Source: Gloeobacter morelensis MG652769 (GTDB lineage Bacteria > Cyanobacteriota > Cyanobacteriia > Gloeobacterales > Gloeobacteraceae). Taken from it: a DNA stretch of 64,000 nucleotides. A program made the translations under genes and the position numbers. The stretch spans positions 4,650,001 to 4,714,000 of the forward strand of contig NZ_CP063845.1 in assembly GCF_021018745.1 (NCBI RefSeq). Reading direction: 5' to 3'. Of this stretch, positions 27,098 to 35,948 are shown piece by piece. Below the pieces are notes generated by a model, which was not told where the DNA came from, made no database searches, and worked only from the letters and a program-made list of their open reading frames with translations. Position 1 is the stretch's first letter; the number at the start of each line of letters is the position of its first letter.

Positions 27098-27409
27098 ATG
27101 GGCAAACCAAAGGTCACTGTCTCCATCCGGATGACCGAGGAGCAACGCGCCGCTCTCGATGAGATTGCCGCTCGTTACGACAAGGACCGCAGCGCTCTGG
27201 TGGGTGAAGCTATCGATAATTATATAGCTGAGCAGCGTTACTACCTCAAGCAGATAGACGCAGCCCTTGTCTCCGCTGCGAAAGGCGAGTTTGTTCCAGA
27301 AGAGCAGATGAAAAATTTTTGGGAAAGCTGGCACGCCGAGGCAGCCGAGTGCGATCAACTTGCGAAGCAACTGCGCGAGCGGCACCCTATCCAAAAAGAA
27401 ATTGAGTGA
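27098..27409 (+). CDS. Ribbon-helix-helix antitoxin (ParD/CopG-like)
   Basis: 103 residues from the ATG at 27098 (ATG at 27086 in frame is the alternative). The N-terminus KVTVSIRMTEEQRAALDEIA ... DKDRSALVGEAIDNYI is a classic RHH DNA-binding dimerisation motif. The C-terminal half is helical and acidic and probably neutralises the toxin. Its stop overlaps the toxin GTG (GTGA), so translation is coupled and the operon is presumably self-repressed. Confidence 0.82.
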   Translation: MGKPKVTVSIRMTEEQRAALDEIAARYDKDRSALVGEAIDNYIAEQRYYLKQIDAALVSAAKGEFVPEEQMKNFWESWHAEAAECDQLAKQLRERHPIQKEIE

Positions 27410-27672
27410 GAATACGCGTCCTGCCGCAAGCCTATTCTGACCTGGTAAGCATTCGGGAGGGCAACGTATCTGGCTCTGTCGTCGAGCGCATACAGACAAC
27501 AATCAACAAGCTTGCAGACTTTCCACGCATCGGTAGGCCAGGGCGTCTTTCCGGCACCCGCGAACTGGTAGTTCTGCGCACTGCTTATCTGGTCGTCTAC
27601 TGCGTCATCGAGGATGTCGTCGCGATTCTACGCGTCTTGGATGCCAGGCGAGCACGCAGTGAGGAGGAATAA
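27406..27672 (+). CDS. RelE/ParE superfamily toxin
   Basis: 88 residues starting at GTG, overlapping the antitoxin stop. It shows the family pattern: ILPQAYSDLVSI at the N-terminus, IQTTINKLADFPRIGRPGRLSGTRELVV in the middle, and the C-terminal strands YLVVYCVIEDVVAILRVLDARR. The sequence resembles ParE (gyrase-poisoning) at least as much as RelE (ribosome-dependent RNase); I cannot decide between them. It looks intact. Confidence 0.85.
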   Translation: MRIRVLPQAYSDLVSIREGNVSGSVVERIQTTINKLADFPRIGRPGRLSGTRELVVLRTAYLVVYCVIEDVVAILRVLDARRARSEEE

Positions 27673-27676
27673 TTCG

Positions 27677-29206
27677 TCAGCTGAAGCGCGCCGCACCGTT
27701 GCGTCTGCCGTCGCCGCTGCCGGTCAGGCTCCCGAGCGCGTCGCAGGCGACGGCGTGGACGCCGCCGAAAAAAAAGTTCTGCTCGCGCCAGCGGATCACC
27801 GCGTCGTGGAGGCTGTGGGTTGGGGCAAGCAGACCCGGCTCCAGGTGCAGCACATGGTTCTCCCAGTGCAGGCGGGGGCTTGCAACGGCCTCCGAAAGGG
27901 GCATCTGAAAGTCCACCAGGTTTGAAATCACCTGCAACAGCGCGGTGCGGATGCGCTTGGAGCCGCCGGAGCCGAGTACCACCCAGGGCCTGCCGTCTTC
28001 GAGCACCAGCGAGGGCGCCATCATCGAGGCGATGCGGCGATTTTCGACCCAACTCTCGAAGCCCTCCGGGTGCAGGTCGTCCTCCCCCAGCATGTTGTTG
28101 ACCATGATACCGGTGCCGGGAATGACGTAGGCGGAACCCTCGCCGTTGGTGGAAGTGACGCTCGCGGCGTTGCCCTCCTCGTCCAGGACGCTCAGGTGGG
28201 TGGTACTGCCCCAGGGCCTGGTGAGACGACGGACGTAGCGCTCCAAAGTCATATCGGATAGCAAGGCCTCGGCGCCGCAGGCAAAGTCGTGGCGGCGCGC
28301 CTCGTCGGTCAGGCGCATGGCACCGGCAAGCAGCCCGAGGTGCTCGGGCGAGGCGTAGGATAGCCGGGAAACATCCACCTGCGCGAGCAGGCGCAGCGCA
28401 AAGGCGATGAGGGTGCCCCCGGCGCTCGGTTCGGGGTTGGTGAGCACCCGGTAACCCCGGTAGCCGCAACCCAGGGGCACCCGCTCGATGACGCGGTACT
28501 CGCGCAAATCCCGGGCGGTGAGGTGGCCGCCCAGCCGCTGCGAGTCGGCCGCCAGACGCCGGGCGAGTTCGCCTTCGTAGAACACTGCCGGTCCTTCCGC
28601 CACCAGCCATTCGAGGGTGTCGGCGAATTCGGGCATCGCCAGGTGCTCCCCGGGTGCCAGCAATCGGCCCGCCGGGGCAAAAATTTGTCGCGCCTCAGGC
28701 GTGGCCAGCAAAATCGGCTCCAGCACCGACTGGCAGAAGCTCTGAAAATCGGTGACCAGCAGGCCGGATCTCGCGAGGGCAACGGCGGGGGCGGCGACGA
28801 CCGCCATCGGCAAGCGGCCGAGGCGGCGGTGGACGTGGAACAGGCCCGCCACGTTGCCGGGTACGGCCATCGAACCCGGGCCGATGTGAAATTCCTGTGC
28901 CGCGTCGCCAAAGTTGACCGAGACCGGATAGAAGTGCACCTCGCGGGCCGCCCGGCGGTGCAGAGGCGTCTGGGAGAAAAAATCAAACAGGATGTCTTCG
29001 CCGGTGGCCGTGTGGGCGAGCAGGAAACCGCTGCCCCCGGCGGAGGTGAGCGTCGCCTCGGCTACAAACGACGCCAACAGTCCCGCCACCGCCGCATCGA
29101 AGGCGTTGCCGCCCTGGCGCAAAATTTCGACTCCGGCCGCCGCCGTCTCGGCGTGTCCGGCGGCGATCACTCCGCAGGTCGTGCTCAGCGTCGTCCTGGT
29201 CCCCAA
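27677..29206 (-). CDS. ggt: Gamma-glutamyltransferase family protein
   Basis: N-terminal nucleophile hydrolase acting on gamma-glutamyl compounds such as glutathione. 509 residues. N-terminal GGNAFDAAVAGLLA and the TSAGGSGFLLAH segment belong to the large subunit. The autoprocessing Thr lies in GSTTHLSVLDEEGN (about residue 337), with the oxyanion/substrate region GSGGSKRIRTALLQV downstream. There is no signal peptide, so it is probably cytoplasmic, unlike many bacterial GGTs. The gene is complete. It converges with the toxin gene, leaving 4 bases. Confidence 0.9.
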   Translation of the reverse strand: MGTRTTLSTTCGVIAAGHAETAAAGVEILRQGGNAFDAAVAGLLASFVAEATLTSAGGSGFLLAHTATGEDILFDFFSQTPLHRRAAREVHFYPVSVNFGDAAQEFHIGPGSMAVPGNVAGLFHVHRRLGRLPMAVVAAPAVALARSGLLVTDFQSFCQSVLEPILLATPEARQIFAPAGRLLAPGEHLAMPEFADTLEWLVAEGPAVFYEGELARRLAADSQRLGGHLTARDLREYRVIERVPLGCGYRGYRVLTNPEPSAGGTLIAFALRLLAQVDVSRLSYASPEHLGLLAGAMRLTDEARRHDFACGAEALLSDMTLERYVRRLTRPWGSTTHLSVLDEEGNAASVTSTNGEGSAYVIPGTGIMVNNMLGEDDLHPEGFESWVENRRIASMMAPSLVLEDGRPWVVLGSGGSKRIRTALLQVISNLVDFQMPLSEAVASPRLHWENHVLHLEPGLLAPTHSLHDAVIRWREQNFFFGGVHAVACDALGSLTGSGDGRRNGAARFS

Positions 29207-29239
29207 ACGTGGGCGCAGTATAGCAGAGGGCGCTGCGTT

Positions 29240-30610
29240 TCAGCACTCGGTACTGCTGAGGGCAAGGCCCGCCTCGGAAGTTTCTTTGTATTTTCTGGAC
29301 ATGTCGAGGCCGGTGGCGCGCATCACCCGGATGACATTGTCTAGAGAAATTTTTTGTTTGCTGGAGCTTCCCGCCGAGGCGAGCAAATAGGCGTTGTAGG
29401 CCTTGACCGCCCCCATGGCATTGCGCTCGATGCAGGGAATCTGCACGTAACCGCCAATCGGGTCGCAGGTCATCCCCAGGTGGTGCTCGATGGCGATTTC
29501 GGCGGCGGCCTCCACCACTTCGATCGGGTGGCCGGCGCAGTGGGCGAGCATCGCCGCTCCCATCGCCGCGGCGGTGCCGACTTCGCCCATACAGCCCATC
29601 TCCGCCCCCGAGATGCTGGCGTTGTGCTTGACTAGAAACCCGACGGCGGCGGCGGCAAGCAGACCGGAGCGCAGTTGCTGCTTGTCGTAGCGGTAGTGCT
29701 TTTTGAGCAGATAGCTCACCCCCGGAATGACCCCCGAGGCGCCCGAGGTGGGGGCGGTGACGACAATCCGGCCGGCGGCGTTTTCTTCTGAGGCAGCCAG
29801 GCTATAGGCGTTCAGAAACACCAGAAAGCTATCCGGATTACCCCGCAGGGCGCGGGCGGTCTGATAAAGCCCGGGGGCTTTGCGCTCCAGGCGAATTGGC
29901 CCCGGCAGGATACCTTCGCTTTTGAGGCCCCGGCGCACCGCCCGGTGCATAAAGTCAAAAATGTCGTCGATGCGCCGGTAGATTTGCTTGCGGCCCAGGC
30001 CGGTGATCACCATTTCGTTGGCGAGGATTACCTCGTCGAGCCCGAGGCTGTAGGCACTCATCTGCGCTTTGAGTTCCTTCATCGTTCCGTAGGGGTAGGG
30101 AGGCTCGATGGAAAGGGCGCAGTTCGGTTCTTCGCCTTTGCGCTGGATAAAACCACCGCCAACCGAATAGTATTCTTGCTCAAAGATGATCGAATCATTG
30201 CCCATCAGCCGCAGCAGCATCGTGTTGCTGAAGGGGAAGTCGTGTTGGCCTTTGACAAAATGAATATGGGCAGCGGCAATCGGGATGCACCGATCGTGAA
30301 CGGCAACGCTGTAGCGTTCGTTTTCATCGGCGAGCAGCGCTGCAAAAGCAACCGGGTCACACCCCTCCGGCGTCCAGCCCAAGAGCCCTGCAATCACCGC
30401 CCGATCCGTGCCGTGACCTTTGCCGGTAGCACTGAGCGAGCCGAATAAAAACACTTCGATCGCTGAAGCCGTCAGCACCTGAGCGTCGTCGAGGGCGTTG
30501 ATGCGAATCAAAAAATCAAACGCCGCTTTCATCGGTCCGATCGTGTGGGAACTCGACGGCCCCGGACCGACTTTAAACAACTCAAAAATCGAAGTGAGGA
30601 TGGCGCTCAT
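29240..30610 (-). CDS. sdaA: L-serine ammonia-lyase (single-chain, Fe-S)
   Basis: Converts L-serine to pyruvate and ammonia using a [4Fe-4S] cluster. 456 residues from the ATG at 30610 (MSAILTSIFELFKVGPGPSSSHT); the frame is open 22 codons further but the family starts here. The N-terminal substrate motif GPGPSSSHTIGPM, the GATSGASGV-like APTSGASGVIPG segment, and the cluster cysteines in EMGCMGEVG, MTCDPIGGYVQ and IPCIERN are all present. It combines the alpha and beta parts in one chain. Confidence 0.93.
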   Translation of the reverse strand: MSAILTSIFELFKVGPGPSSSHTIGPMKAAFDFLIRINALDDAQVLTASAIEVFLFGSLSATGKGHGTDRAVIAGLLGWTPEGCDPVAFAALLADENERYSVAVHDRCIPIAAAHIHFVKGQHDFPFSNTMLLRLMGNDSIIFEQEYYSVGGGFIQRKGEEPNCALSIEPPYPYGTMKELKAQMSAYSLGLDEVILANEMVITGLGRKQIYRRIDDIFDFMHRAVRRGLKSEGILPGPIRLERKAPGLYQTARALRGNPDSFLVFLNAYSLAASEENAAGRIVVTAPTSGASGVIPGVSYLLKKHYRYDKQQLRSGLLAAAAVGFLVKHNASISGAEMGCMGEVGTAAAMGAAMLAHCAGHPIEVVEAAAEIAIEHHLGMTCDPIGGYVQIPCIERNAMGAVKAYNAYLLASAGSSSKQKISLDNVIRVMRATGLDMSRKYKETSEAGLALSSTEC

Positions 30611-30847
30611 CGCGCGGTTTTCCTGGCCGGCGGAGCAACGAAAATCCTGGCTCGAACACAGCGGCTTACCGTTCATGATAGCCTGGCTTATCTACCCCCC
30701 CCGGGTTAATTGTTGTGCCGCCCCCCGCCCGTGCCCTGCGGGGGACGTGGATGGGCCGCCCCCGCAGGCGAAAGGGCAGCGGTTGGCTGCCACCAATCCC
30801 GAAAAAGCCGCCATGGCGAAACCCTTCACAAAGAGTACATCCCCACG

Positions 30848-31006
30848 CTAAGGGGTCGAAGGTCCGCTGCGGGCGGGCGGTGTCTCTTCGGTGGGTGCCG
30901 GTTCGAAGGTGCGAAAGTCTAATAACTGCACCAGCACGAGATAACCGATACCCAGGGCCAGAGCCAGAGCACCGGTGATGATGGCGACGAGTTTGGGGCG
31001 GTCCAT
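30848..31006 (-). CDS. 52-residue single-pass membrane protein
   Basis: Short gene 10 bases downstream of the livK-like gene on the same strand. It starts with MDRPKLVAIITGALALAL, has one hydrophobic helix (about residues 7-30), and ends in a Pro/Glu/Thr-rich tail (FEPAPTEETPPAR). GGATGG precedes the ATG. The tight spacing suggests co-transcription. Function unknown; small one-helix proteins of this build are common in cyanobacteria. Confidence 0.55.
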   Translation of the reverse strand: MDRPKLVAIITGALALALGIGYLVLVQLLDFRTFEPAPTEETPPARSGPSTP

Positions 31007-31016
31007 GCCATCCAGA

Positions 31017-32120
31017 CTACGCCTTGTACGGGACGAACTCGCCGTCTTTGATCACGAAGATGTCGAAGGGGGCCTTGTCGCGGTCGCCCTTGGCGTCGAA
31101 GGTGATAGAACCGGCAAGACCCGGGAAATTTTTGAGCTTGCGCACCTCCGCAGCTACTGCCTCGCGGGTCAACTCGGGGGCGCTTTCCATGGCGGCAATC
31201 AAGATGCGCGCCGCATCGTAGGCGTAGGGCGAGAAGGGACCAGGCTCTTCGTTGTTGTACTTGTCCATGTAGGCGTCCACGAAGGTGGCGTTGCTCACCA
31301 GGGCCGGACCGCTGATGTAGATGTCGCTCGCGTTCTTGCCGACGATGTCGATGAAGCTCTGCTCCTTGGTGCCGTCGCCGCTGATAAAGCGCGACTTGAT
31401 GCCCAGTTCGCGCGCCTGGCTCACCACCAGGCCCGCCTCGACAAACACCCCGCCGTAGAAGATCGTGTCGGGGTCGATGCCCTTGATGCGCGTGAGCACC
31501 GCCCGAAAATCGCGGTCCCCCTGGGTGATCCCTTCGAAGAACGTCACCTCCACCCCGCCCTTTTCGACCGTTTCGCGGAAAAACGAAGCGAGTCCCTGGC
31601 CGTAGGGGGTCTTGTCGTGCAGGATGGCGACGCGCTGGGTCTGGAGAGATTTGAGCGCAAAATCGCCGTCCACCGCCCCCTGCTGATCGTCGCGGCCGAC
31701 GATGCGGTAGACGTTCTTGAGGCCGTTTTCGGTGAGGGCGGGATTGGTGCTGCCGGGGGTGATCATCACCAGGTTGCCCTGGTTGTAGATCGACGAGGCC
31801 GGAATCGAACAGCCGGAGTTGAAGTGGCCGACCACTCCCATCACCCCTTCGGTCGAAGCGAGCTTGCGCGCCACGCTGGTGGCATCCAGGGGTTTGGCCT
31901 GATCGTCGCCGGTGACCACTTCGATCTGCTTGCCCTTGACGCCCCCTTTGGCGTTGACCTGTTCGACCGCCAGTTCGACCGCCTTGAGGATGTATTCTCC
32001 CTGGACCGTCTGCGGGCCGGAGAGCGGGCCCGCAACACCTATATACACTTTGTCCGAGCTGCCGCAGGCTCCCAATAGGGTGAGCAGCGCCGCTCCAGCG
32101 GCAAATTCTCTTCTTTTCAT
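31017..32120 (-). CDS. Branched-chain amino acid ABC transporter substrate-binding lipoprotein (LivK-like)
   Basis: 367 residues from the ATG at 32120; the frame is open far upstream but the signal sequence fixes the start. The lipobox LLGAC puts the lipidated Cys at residue 19. The mature protein shows the type I periplasmic-binding fold: VYIGVAGPLSGPQTVQGEY, AVEQVNAKGGVKGKQIEVV, VMGVVGHFNSGCSIPAS, ITPGSTNPALTENG. Ligands of the family include Leu/Ile/Val, other amino acids and urea. No permease or ATPase gene is adjacent, so its transporter must be encoded elsewhere. Confidence 0.9.
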   Translation of the reverse strand: MKRREFAAGAALLTLLGACGSSDKVYIGVAGPLSGPQTVQGEYILKAVELAVEQVNAKGGVKGKQIEVVTGDDQAKPLDATSVARKLASTEGVMGVVGHFNSGCSIPASSIYNQGNLVMITPGSTNPALTENGLKNVYRIVGRDDQQGAVDGDFALKSLQTQRVAILHDKTPYGQGLASFFRETVEKGGVEVTFFEGITQGDRDFRAVLTRIKGIDPDTIFYGGVFVEAGLVVSQARELGIKSRFISGDGTKEQSFIDIVGKNASDIYISGPALVSNATFVDAYMDKYNNEEPGPFSPYAYDAARILIAAMESAPELTREAVAAEVRKLKNFPGLAGSITFDAKGDRDKAPFDIFVIKDGEFVPYKA

Positions 32121-32268
32121 GGTTTCAAAGACTGGTAGGGGCAGGTTTCGGCACCATACTACAGCGCTCGGACAAAAGTTGAACGAATTCGGCCAACTCC
32201 CTGCTTGCCAGGGTGCCCGCCGGACGCAACAGGCGATAAACTCAAGTGGCTGCGTCTTGTGCGGGTGG

Positions 32269-33423
32269 ATGCCCTTCCTTATAGCTCTGGTGGCGGTGGC
32301 GTGCGGATGGTTGGGGGCAACGCCCGCAGCGTGGGGTGCCGGGGCGGTCCAACCGGGCATCTCGGGCGACCTGCTCAGCTGCGCCATTGCCTTCGTGGTG
32401 GCCACCGTTGCGGTGCTGGTCATCACCCCGCTGGTGCGCACGGTGGGCCTGCGCCAGGGTTGGGGCGTCGATCGGCCCGACGAGCGCAAGGTGCACACCC
32501 GCGAGATGGTGCGCCTCGGAGGCGTCTCGATCTTTCTGGGGATTACTTTTGCCCTGTTGCTGGTCTGGGGGCTGGGCAGTTTCGGCTTCCTGCCGCCCCA
32601 AAAAGAATACGAAATCTGGGGTGTGACGATTGGAGCGGTCCTGTTCTTCTTTTTGGGGCTTTCCGACGACTTTCGCAGCCAACCCGCCTGGCTGCGGTTG
32701 CTGGTGCAGGTGGGCATCGCCACCGGAGCGTGGAGCGTCGGCGTCGATGTGGACGTCCTGTCGCTGCCGGGGGTGGGCGTCGTCAAGCTCGTCTGGTGGC
32801 TGAGCCTGCCCATCACGATCCTCTGGTTGGTGGGGGTGGTCAACGCCATCAACTTTATCGACGGCCTGGATGGCCTCGCCGCCGGGGTCTGCGGCATCGC
32901 CGCGGTGGTCACCTTCAGCGTCACGGTCTTTACCGGCCAGTGGCAGGCAGCCCTGATTTCAGCGGCGGTGGCCGGGGGAGCCCTGGGCTTTTTGCGCTAC
33001 AACTTCAACCCGGCCCAAATTTTTATGGGGGACGGGGGCGCCTATTTTCTGGGCTTCCTGCTGGGGGGCCTCTCGGTCATCGGCGTGGTCAAGTCGGTGA
33101 CGACGGTGGCGCTTTTTATTCCGTTTTGCATCCTGGCGGTGCCCATCTTCGACACCGCCTCGGTGATCCTCCAGCGCCTGCGCACGGGCGATTCGCCCTT
33201 CAAGCCCGACAAGCGCCACCTGCACCACAGACTGCTCAAAGCGGGTCTATCGCACCGCTCGGTGGTCGTCGTCATCTACGCGCTCACTTTGTGGGCGGGC
33301 AGCATCGCCCTGGCCATCTCCGGCATGCCCGCCGGGGGGACCTACACGGTGCTCGCCACCTTGCTGCTGGCCTATATCGCTTGGGAAGCCTGGCGGCGCT
33401 CCCAGGCAAGCCGTTCCTCCTGA
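32269..33423 (+). CDS. Polyprenyl-phosphate GlcNAc/sugar-1-phosphate transferase (WecA/TagO/MraY superfamily)
   Basis: Integral membrane enzyme that transfers a sugar-1-phosphate from a UDP-sugar to undecaprenyl phosphate, starting synthesis of a cell-surface glycan. 384 residues from the ATG at 32269. About ten hydrophobic helices. Conserved cytoplasmic loops are VDRPDERKVHTR (Mg/substrate), LGLSDDFRSQP, NAINFIDGLDGLAAG, FMGDGGAYFLGF, and HLHHRLLKAG, where the HHR motif marks WecA-type rather than MraY proteins. An N-terminal leader of about 25 residues is poorly conserved, so the true start could be further in. Confidence 0.88.
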   Translation: MPFLIALVAVACGWLGATPAAWGAGAVQPGISGDLLSCAIAFVVATVAVLVITPLVRTVGLRQGWGVDRPDERKVHTREMVRLGGVSIFLGITFALLLVWGLGSFGFLPPQKEYEIWGVTIGAVLFFFLGLSDDFRSQPAWLRLLVQVGIATGAWSVGVDVDVLSLPGVGVVKLVWWLSLPITILWLVGVVNAINFIDGLDGLAAGVCGIAAVVTFSVTVFTGQWQAALISAAVAGGALGFLRYNFNPAQIFMGDGGAYFLGFLLGGLSVIGVVKSVTTVALFIPFCILAVPIFDTASVILQRLRTGDSPFKPDKRHLHHRLLKAGLSHRSVVVVIYALTLWAGSIALAISGMPAGGTYTVLATLLLAYIAWEAWRRSQASRSS

Positions 33424-33509
33424 TGGGCGCGCTCCGAAACAAACGGCAAAATCGTGGGACTATGGCTTTAATGGAATAGCTGTCTCCTCCTCCACCCGCG
33501 CGTTACTCG

Positions 33510-33986
33510 ATGAGCTTCTGGAAGCGCCTGTTCACCGGTTCCGACTCCGCCAGCGGCGGGGAGGTCCACAGCAATGTATTCTTCTCGACAGACCGCGACA
33601 TCGACCTCTACGCCCTCGAAGAGCTGTGCGACGCGGTCGGCTGGTCGCGTCGCCCCCTGCGCAAGGTCAAAAAGGCGATCGACCACAGTTTTTGCGTCAT
33701 CTCGATGTACGAGCAGCGCGGAGACTTCAAGCAACTGGTAGGTTTCGCCCGCGCCACCTCCGACCACGCCTTCAACGCCACGATCTGGGATGTCGTGGTC
33801 CACCCGGAATTTCAAGGCAAGGGCCTCGGTCGGGCGATGATGGACCGGATCGTCGCCGAGTTGCGCGCCGCCGACATCAGCAACATCACCCTGTTTGCCG
33901 ACCCGCACGTGGTCGATTTCTACCGCCGACTCGGATTTATTCCCGATCCGGAAGGCATCAAAGGCATGTTCTGGTATCCCGATTAG
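33510..33986 (+). CDS. GNAT family N-acetyltransferase (Ycf52/plastid NSI-like)
   Basis: 158-residue acetyl-CoA-dependent N-acetyltransferase. The acetyl-CoA loop is [15 protein letters not shown] (Q-G-K-G-L-G), preceded by the strand ATIWDVVV and followed by [21 protein letters not shown]. The N-terminal part ([22 protein letters not shown] ... [11 protein letters not shown]) matches the cyanobacterial/plastid Ycf52 group related to nuclear-shuttle-interacting acetyltransferases of plants. The substrate, whether protein or arylalkylamine, is unknown. Confidence 0.85.
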   Translation: MSFWKRLFTGSDSASGGEVHSNVFFSTDRDIDLYALEELCDAVGWSRRPLRKVKKAIDHSFCVISMYEQRGDFKQLVGFARATSDHAFNATIWDVVVHPEFQGKGLGRAMMDRIVAELRAADISNITLFADPHVVDFYRRLGFIPDPEGIKGMFWYPD

Positions 33987-34135
33987 AGCGGGTGTCAGGG
34001 GGGAAAACCGTACTGACAAAGATTTTCAGCCGACTGGCTGTCGTTTGTGCGACGGAAAACCGCCCTAAACGACTCGCCCCCGTTTCCACGGAAGAGCCGG
34101 TGGTACGGGGGCGGTGGAGGGCCTTGGCCGGGATT

Positions 34136-34420
34136 TCAAGATGGAGCGGTCGCCCCGGCATTGCAGGCAAGGTGTTGCTGCTCAGCCTCAGCGCGCAGCG
34201 CCTCTATCTGGGTGCGCAGGGCCTTTGCTTGTGCCCAATCGGCGTGGACTTTCGCTTGTGTGTACTGTGAGCGTAGGGCACGGATTTCCACGCTGTGCCC
34301 ATTTTGCTGTTCTCGGCAGGTTTCCGCCTGCGGCTGCAGTGTAGTCTGCTCCTGGGCACTGACTGTCGGCGCAACTGCCAGCAGCAGCATCGCTACAGCA
34401 ATGTGTCTGAAAAATGACAT
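34136..34420 (-). CDS. Small exported helical protein
   Basis: 94 residues from the ATG at 34420, fixed by a strong AGGAGG 8 bases upstream. Signal peptide (about residues 5-22, ending SAQ), then a polar, Gln/Ala/Glu-rich helical region likely to form a short coiled coil (residues 45-82). Two cysteines. It lies 43 bases downstream of the YadA-like surface protein gene on the same strand and may be its co-transcribed accessory. Confidence 0.65.
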   Translation of the reverse strand: MSFFRHIAVAMLLLAVAPTVSAQEQTTLQPQAETCREQQNGHSVEIRALRSQYTQAKVHADWAQAKALRTQIEALRAEAEQQHLACNAGATAPS

Positions 34421-34463
34421 GGCTATCCTCCTGGGAATGCGTACAAAATGCGTGACTTTGCCG

Positions 34464-35705
34464 TCAGCGCGACGGCTGCGCACGATAGTGGGCTTGCTGA
34501 TAGGCAAAAGCATGCTCCAGATTCGCCAACTTCGCTGCCACGGCACCTGACAGAGCCGCCTGGGCGCTTTTGAGGGCGATGAGCTGCTCCTGTTGCTGTT
34601 GGAGCGCCGCGTGGAGTTGGGCGATTTGCTGGTCTTTGCGCTGGACGACCCTGTAAAGTCCCTGGAGGGCTGAGAGGGCCACGCCGTCCGCATCGACGGT
34701 GTTGATGTGCCGGTCGTCTTCGCCGAACTCGAAGGCGGCGGCGAAGTCCTGGGCGGTGGGGCCGATGTGGCGGATGGAGCGATCCTGACCGGTGTAATTC
34801 CAGGTACCGATAGGCAGGGCCGCCAGTTTGGCCAGTACCTGCTCGCCGTCGACCGCGGCAAAGTTGGCTTTATGGTTGCGATCACTCAGACTTGCCCAGG
34901 AACCGGATCCGGCGGCGAGACTGACGCCGGTGGCGGCGGCGGTGTCGGAGAAAAAGCGTACCCCGCCGGCGGCTTTGGCGGTGAACTGGTTGTTGGCACT
35001 GGCGACGATGCAGGTGCTGTCGCCGTTCCAGACGAAGCTGCCTTCCATAGACGCGCTTGCGCAGCGTCCGGCAGCGAAGCTGTAGTTGCCTGAAGCGGTG
35101 TTGGAATGGCCACCGGGGACGGTGGCGTAGGAGCCGATAGCATCGTTGTAGTATCCCCCGCCCACGGTGGAAGAGTTACCGGAGGCGAGGTTGCCGACTC
35201 CCCCGCCCACGGTGGAGGAGGAGCCGGTGGCGTCGTTGTAGTTTCCGCCGCCGATGGTGGCGTTGCCGCCGCTGGCGTAGTTGTCGAATCCGCCGCCGAC
35301 GGTGGTGGAAGAGCCGACAGCATCGTTGTATCGTCCACCGGCAATGCTGCCGTACACGCCGGTGGCGTAGTTGTAGATCCCCCCGCCCACGCTGCTGTAG
35401 CTTCCGGAGGCGATGTTGCTGTACCCCCCGCCCACGGTGGCATAGAATTTGTCGCTTGTAGTCCCGGTGTTGTCGCCGGCCCGGTTGTTGCCGCCGCCCG
35501 ACACGGTGCCCCAGTCGTCTGTTACAAGGTTGAAGGCGGCACCGGTCGAACCGCCGCCCCCGATCGTCCCTCCCTGCACCCCGGCGGTGACTGAATTGTT
35601 TGCACCGTTGTGGACGACGTTGGGAACCGTCTGGGCGTAAGCTGCGCTGCTTGCGAAGGTGAGCAACGCCGCCGCACAAACATTGCACGCGAGTTTGCGT
35701 TTCAT
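34464..35705 (-). CDS. Exported YadA-head-repeat protein with C-terminal Peptidase_S74 chaperone domain
   Basis: 413 residues from the ATG at 35705. Signal peptide ends SSAAYAQ. Residues about 60-220 are tandem 14-16-residue units of the form VGGGYYNDAIGSYAT, as in the left-handed beta-roll head of YadA-type trimeric adhesins. From about residue 273 the sequence LSDRNHKANF, then IGTWNYTGQ, HIGPTAQDF and VDADGVALSALQGLY match the Peptidase_S74 intramolecular chaperone seen in phage tailspikes and some surface proteins, which cleaves itself at that Ser. A coiled coil ends the chain. There is no YadA membrane anchor. Predicted: a self-processing secreted trimeric fibre. Confidence 0.8.
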   Translation of the reverse strand: MKRKLACNVCAAALLTFASSAAYAQTVPNVVHNGANNSVTAGVQGGTIGGGGSTGAAFNLVTDDWGTVSGGGNNRAGDNTGTTSDKFYATVGGGYSNIASGSYSSVGGGIYNYATGVYGSIAGGRYNDAVGSSTTVGGGFDNYASGGNATIGGGNYNDATGSSSTVGGGVGNLASGNSSTVGGGYYNDAIGSYATVPGGHSNTASGNYSFAAGRCASASMEGSFVWNGDSTCIVASANNQFTAKAAGGVRFFSDTAAATGVSLAAGSGSWASLSDRNHKANFAAVDGEQVLAKLAALPIGTWNYTGQDRSIRHIGPTAQDFAAAFEFGEDDRHINTVDADGVALSALQGLYRVVQRKDQQIAQLHAALQQQQEQLIALKSAQAALSGAVAAKLANLEHAFAYQQAHYRAQPSR

Positions 35706-35941
35706 GTGGGTAGATTCTCCATACGATGATTTTTCGATTGCCAACACAATCAAACCGGCGCTCTGAGCCGAGCCAGGGGCTGTGTGGCCTCGTTTTGCAG
35801 ACAAAAGGCCAAACATTGCCCTCAACAAACCGCTCGGCAGAACACCGATCGCCACCTCCGGGTTTGTAAAACCTGGGGGTCTACTGACCCAATATCCGGT
35901 GGGTCCTTCAGGATTTAGCGGTTTGTTTTTTTCACAGCCCC

Positions 35942-35948
35942 TAAACTG
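35942..35948. repeat. Target-site duplication, left copy (IS982 element)
   Basis: TAAACTG, identical to 36912-36918 on the other side of the element. Confidence 0.85.

Noticed and set aside
35100-35450. Regular repeats considered as a CRISPR array
   Set aside because: They are coding repeats of the YadA-type head, varying at synonymous sites and without constant spacers.
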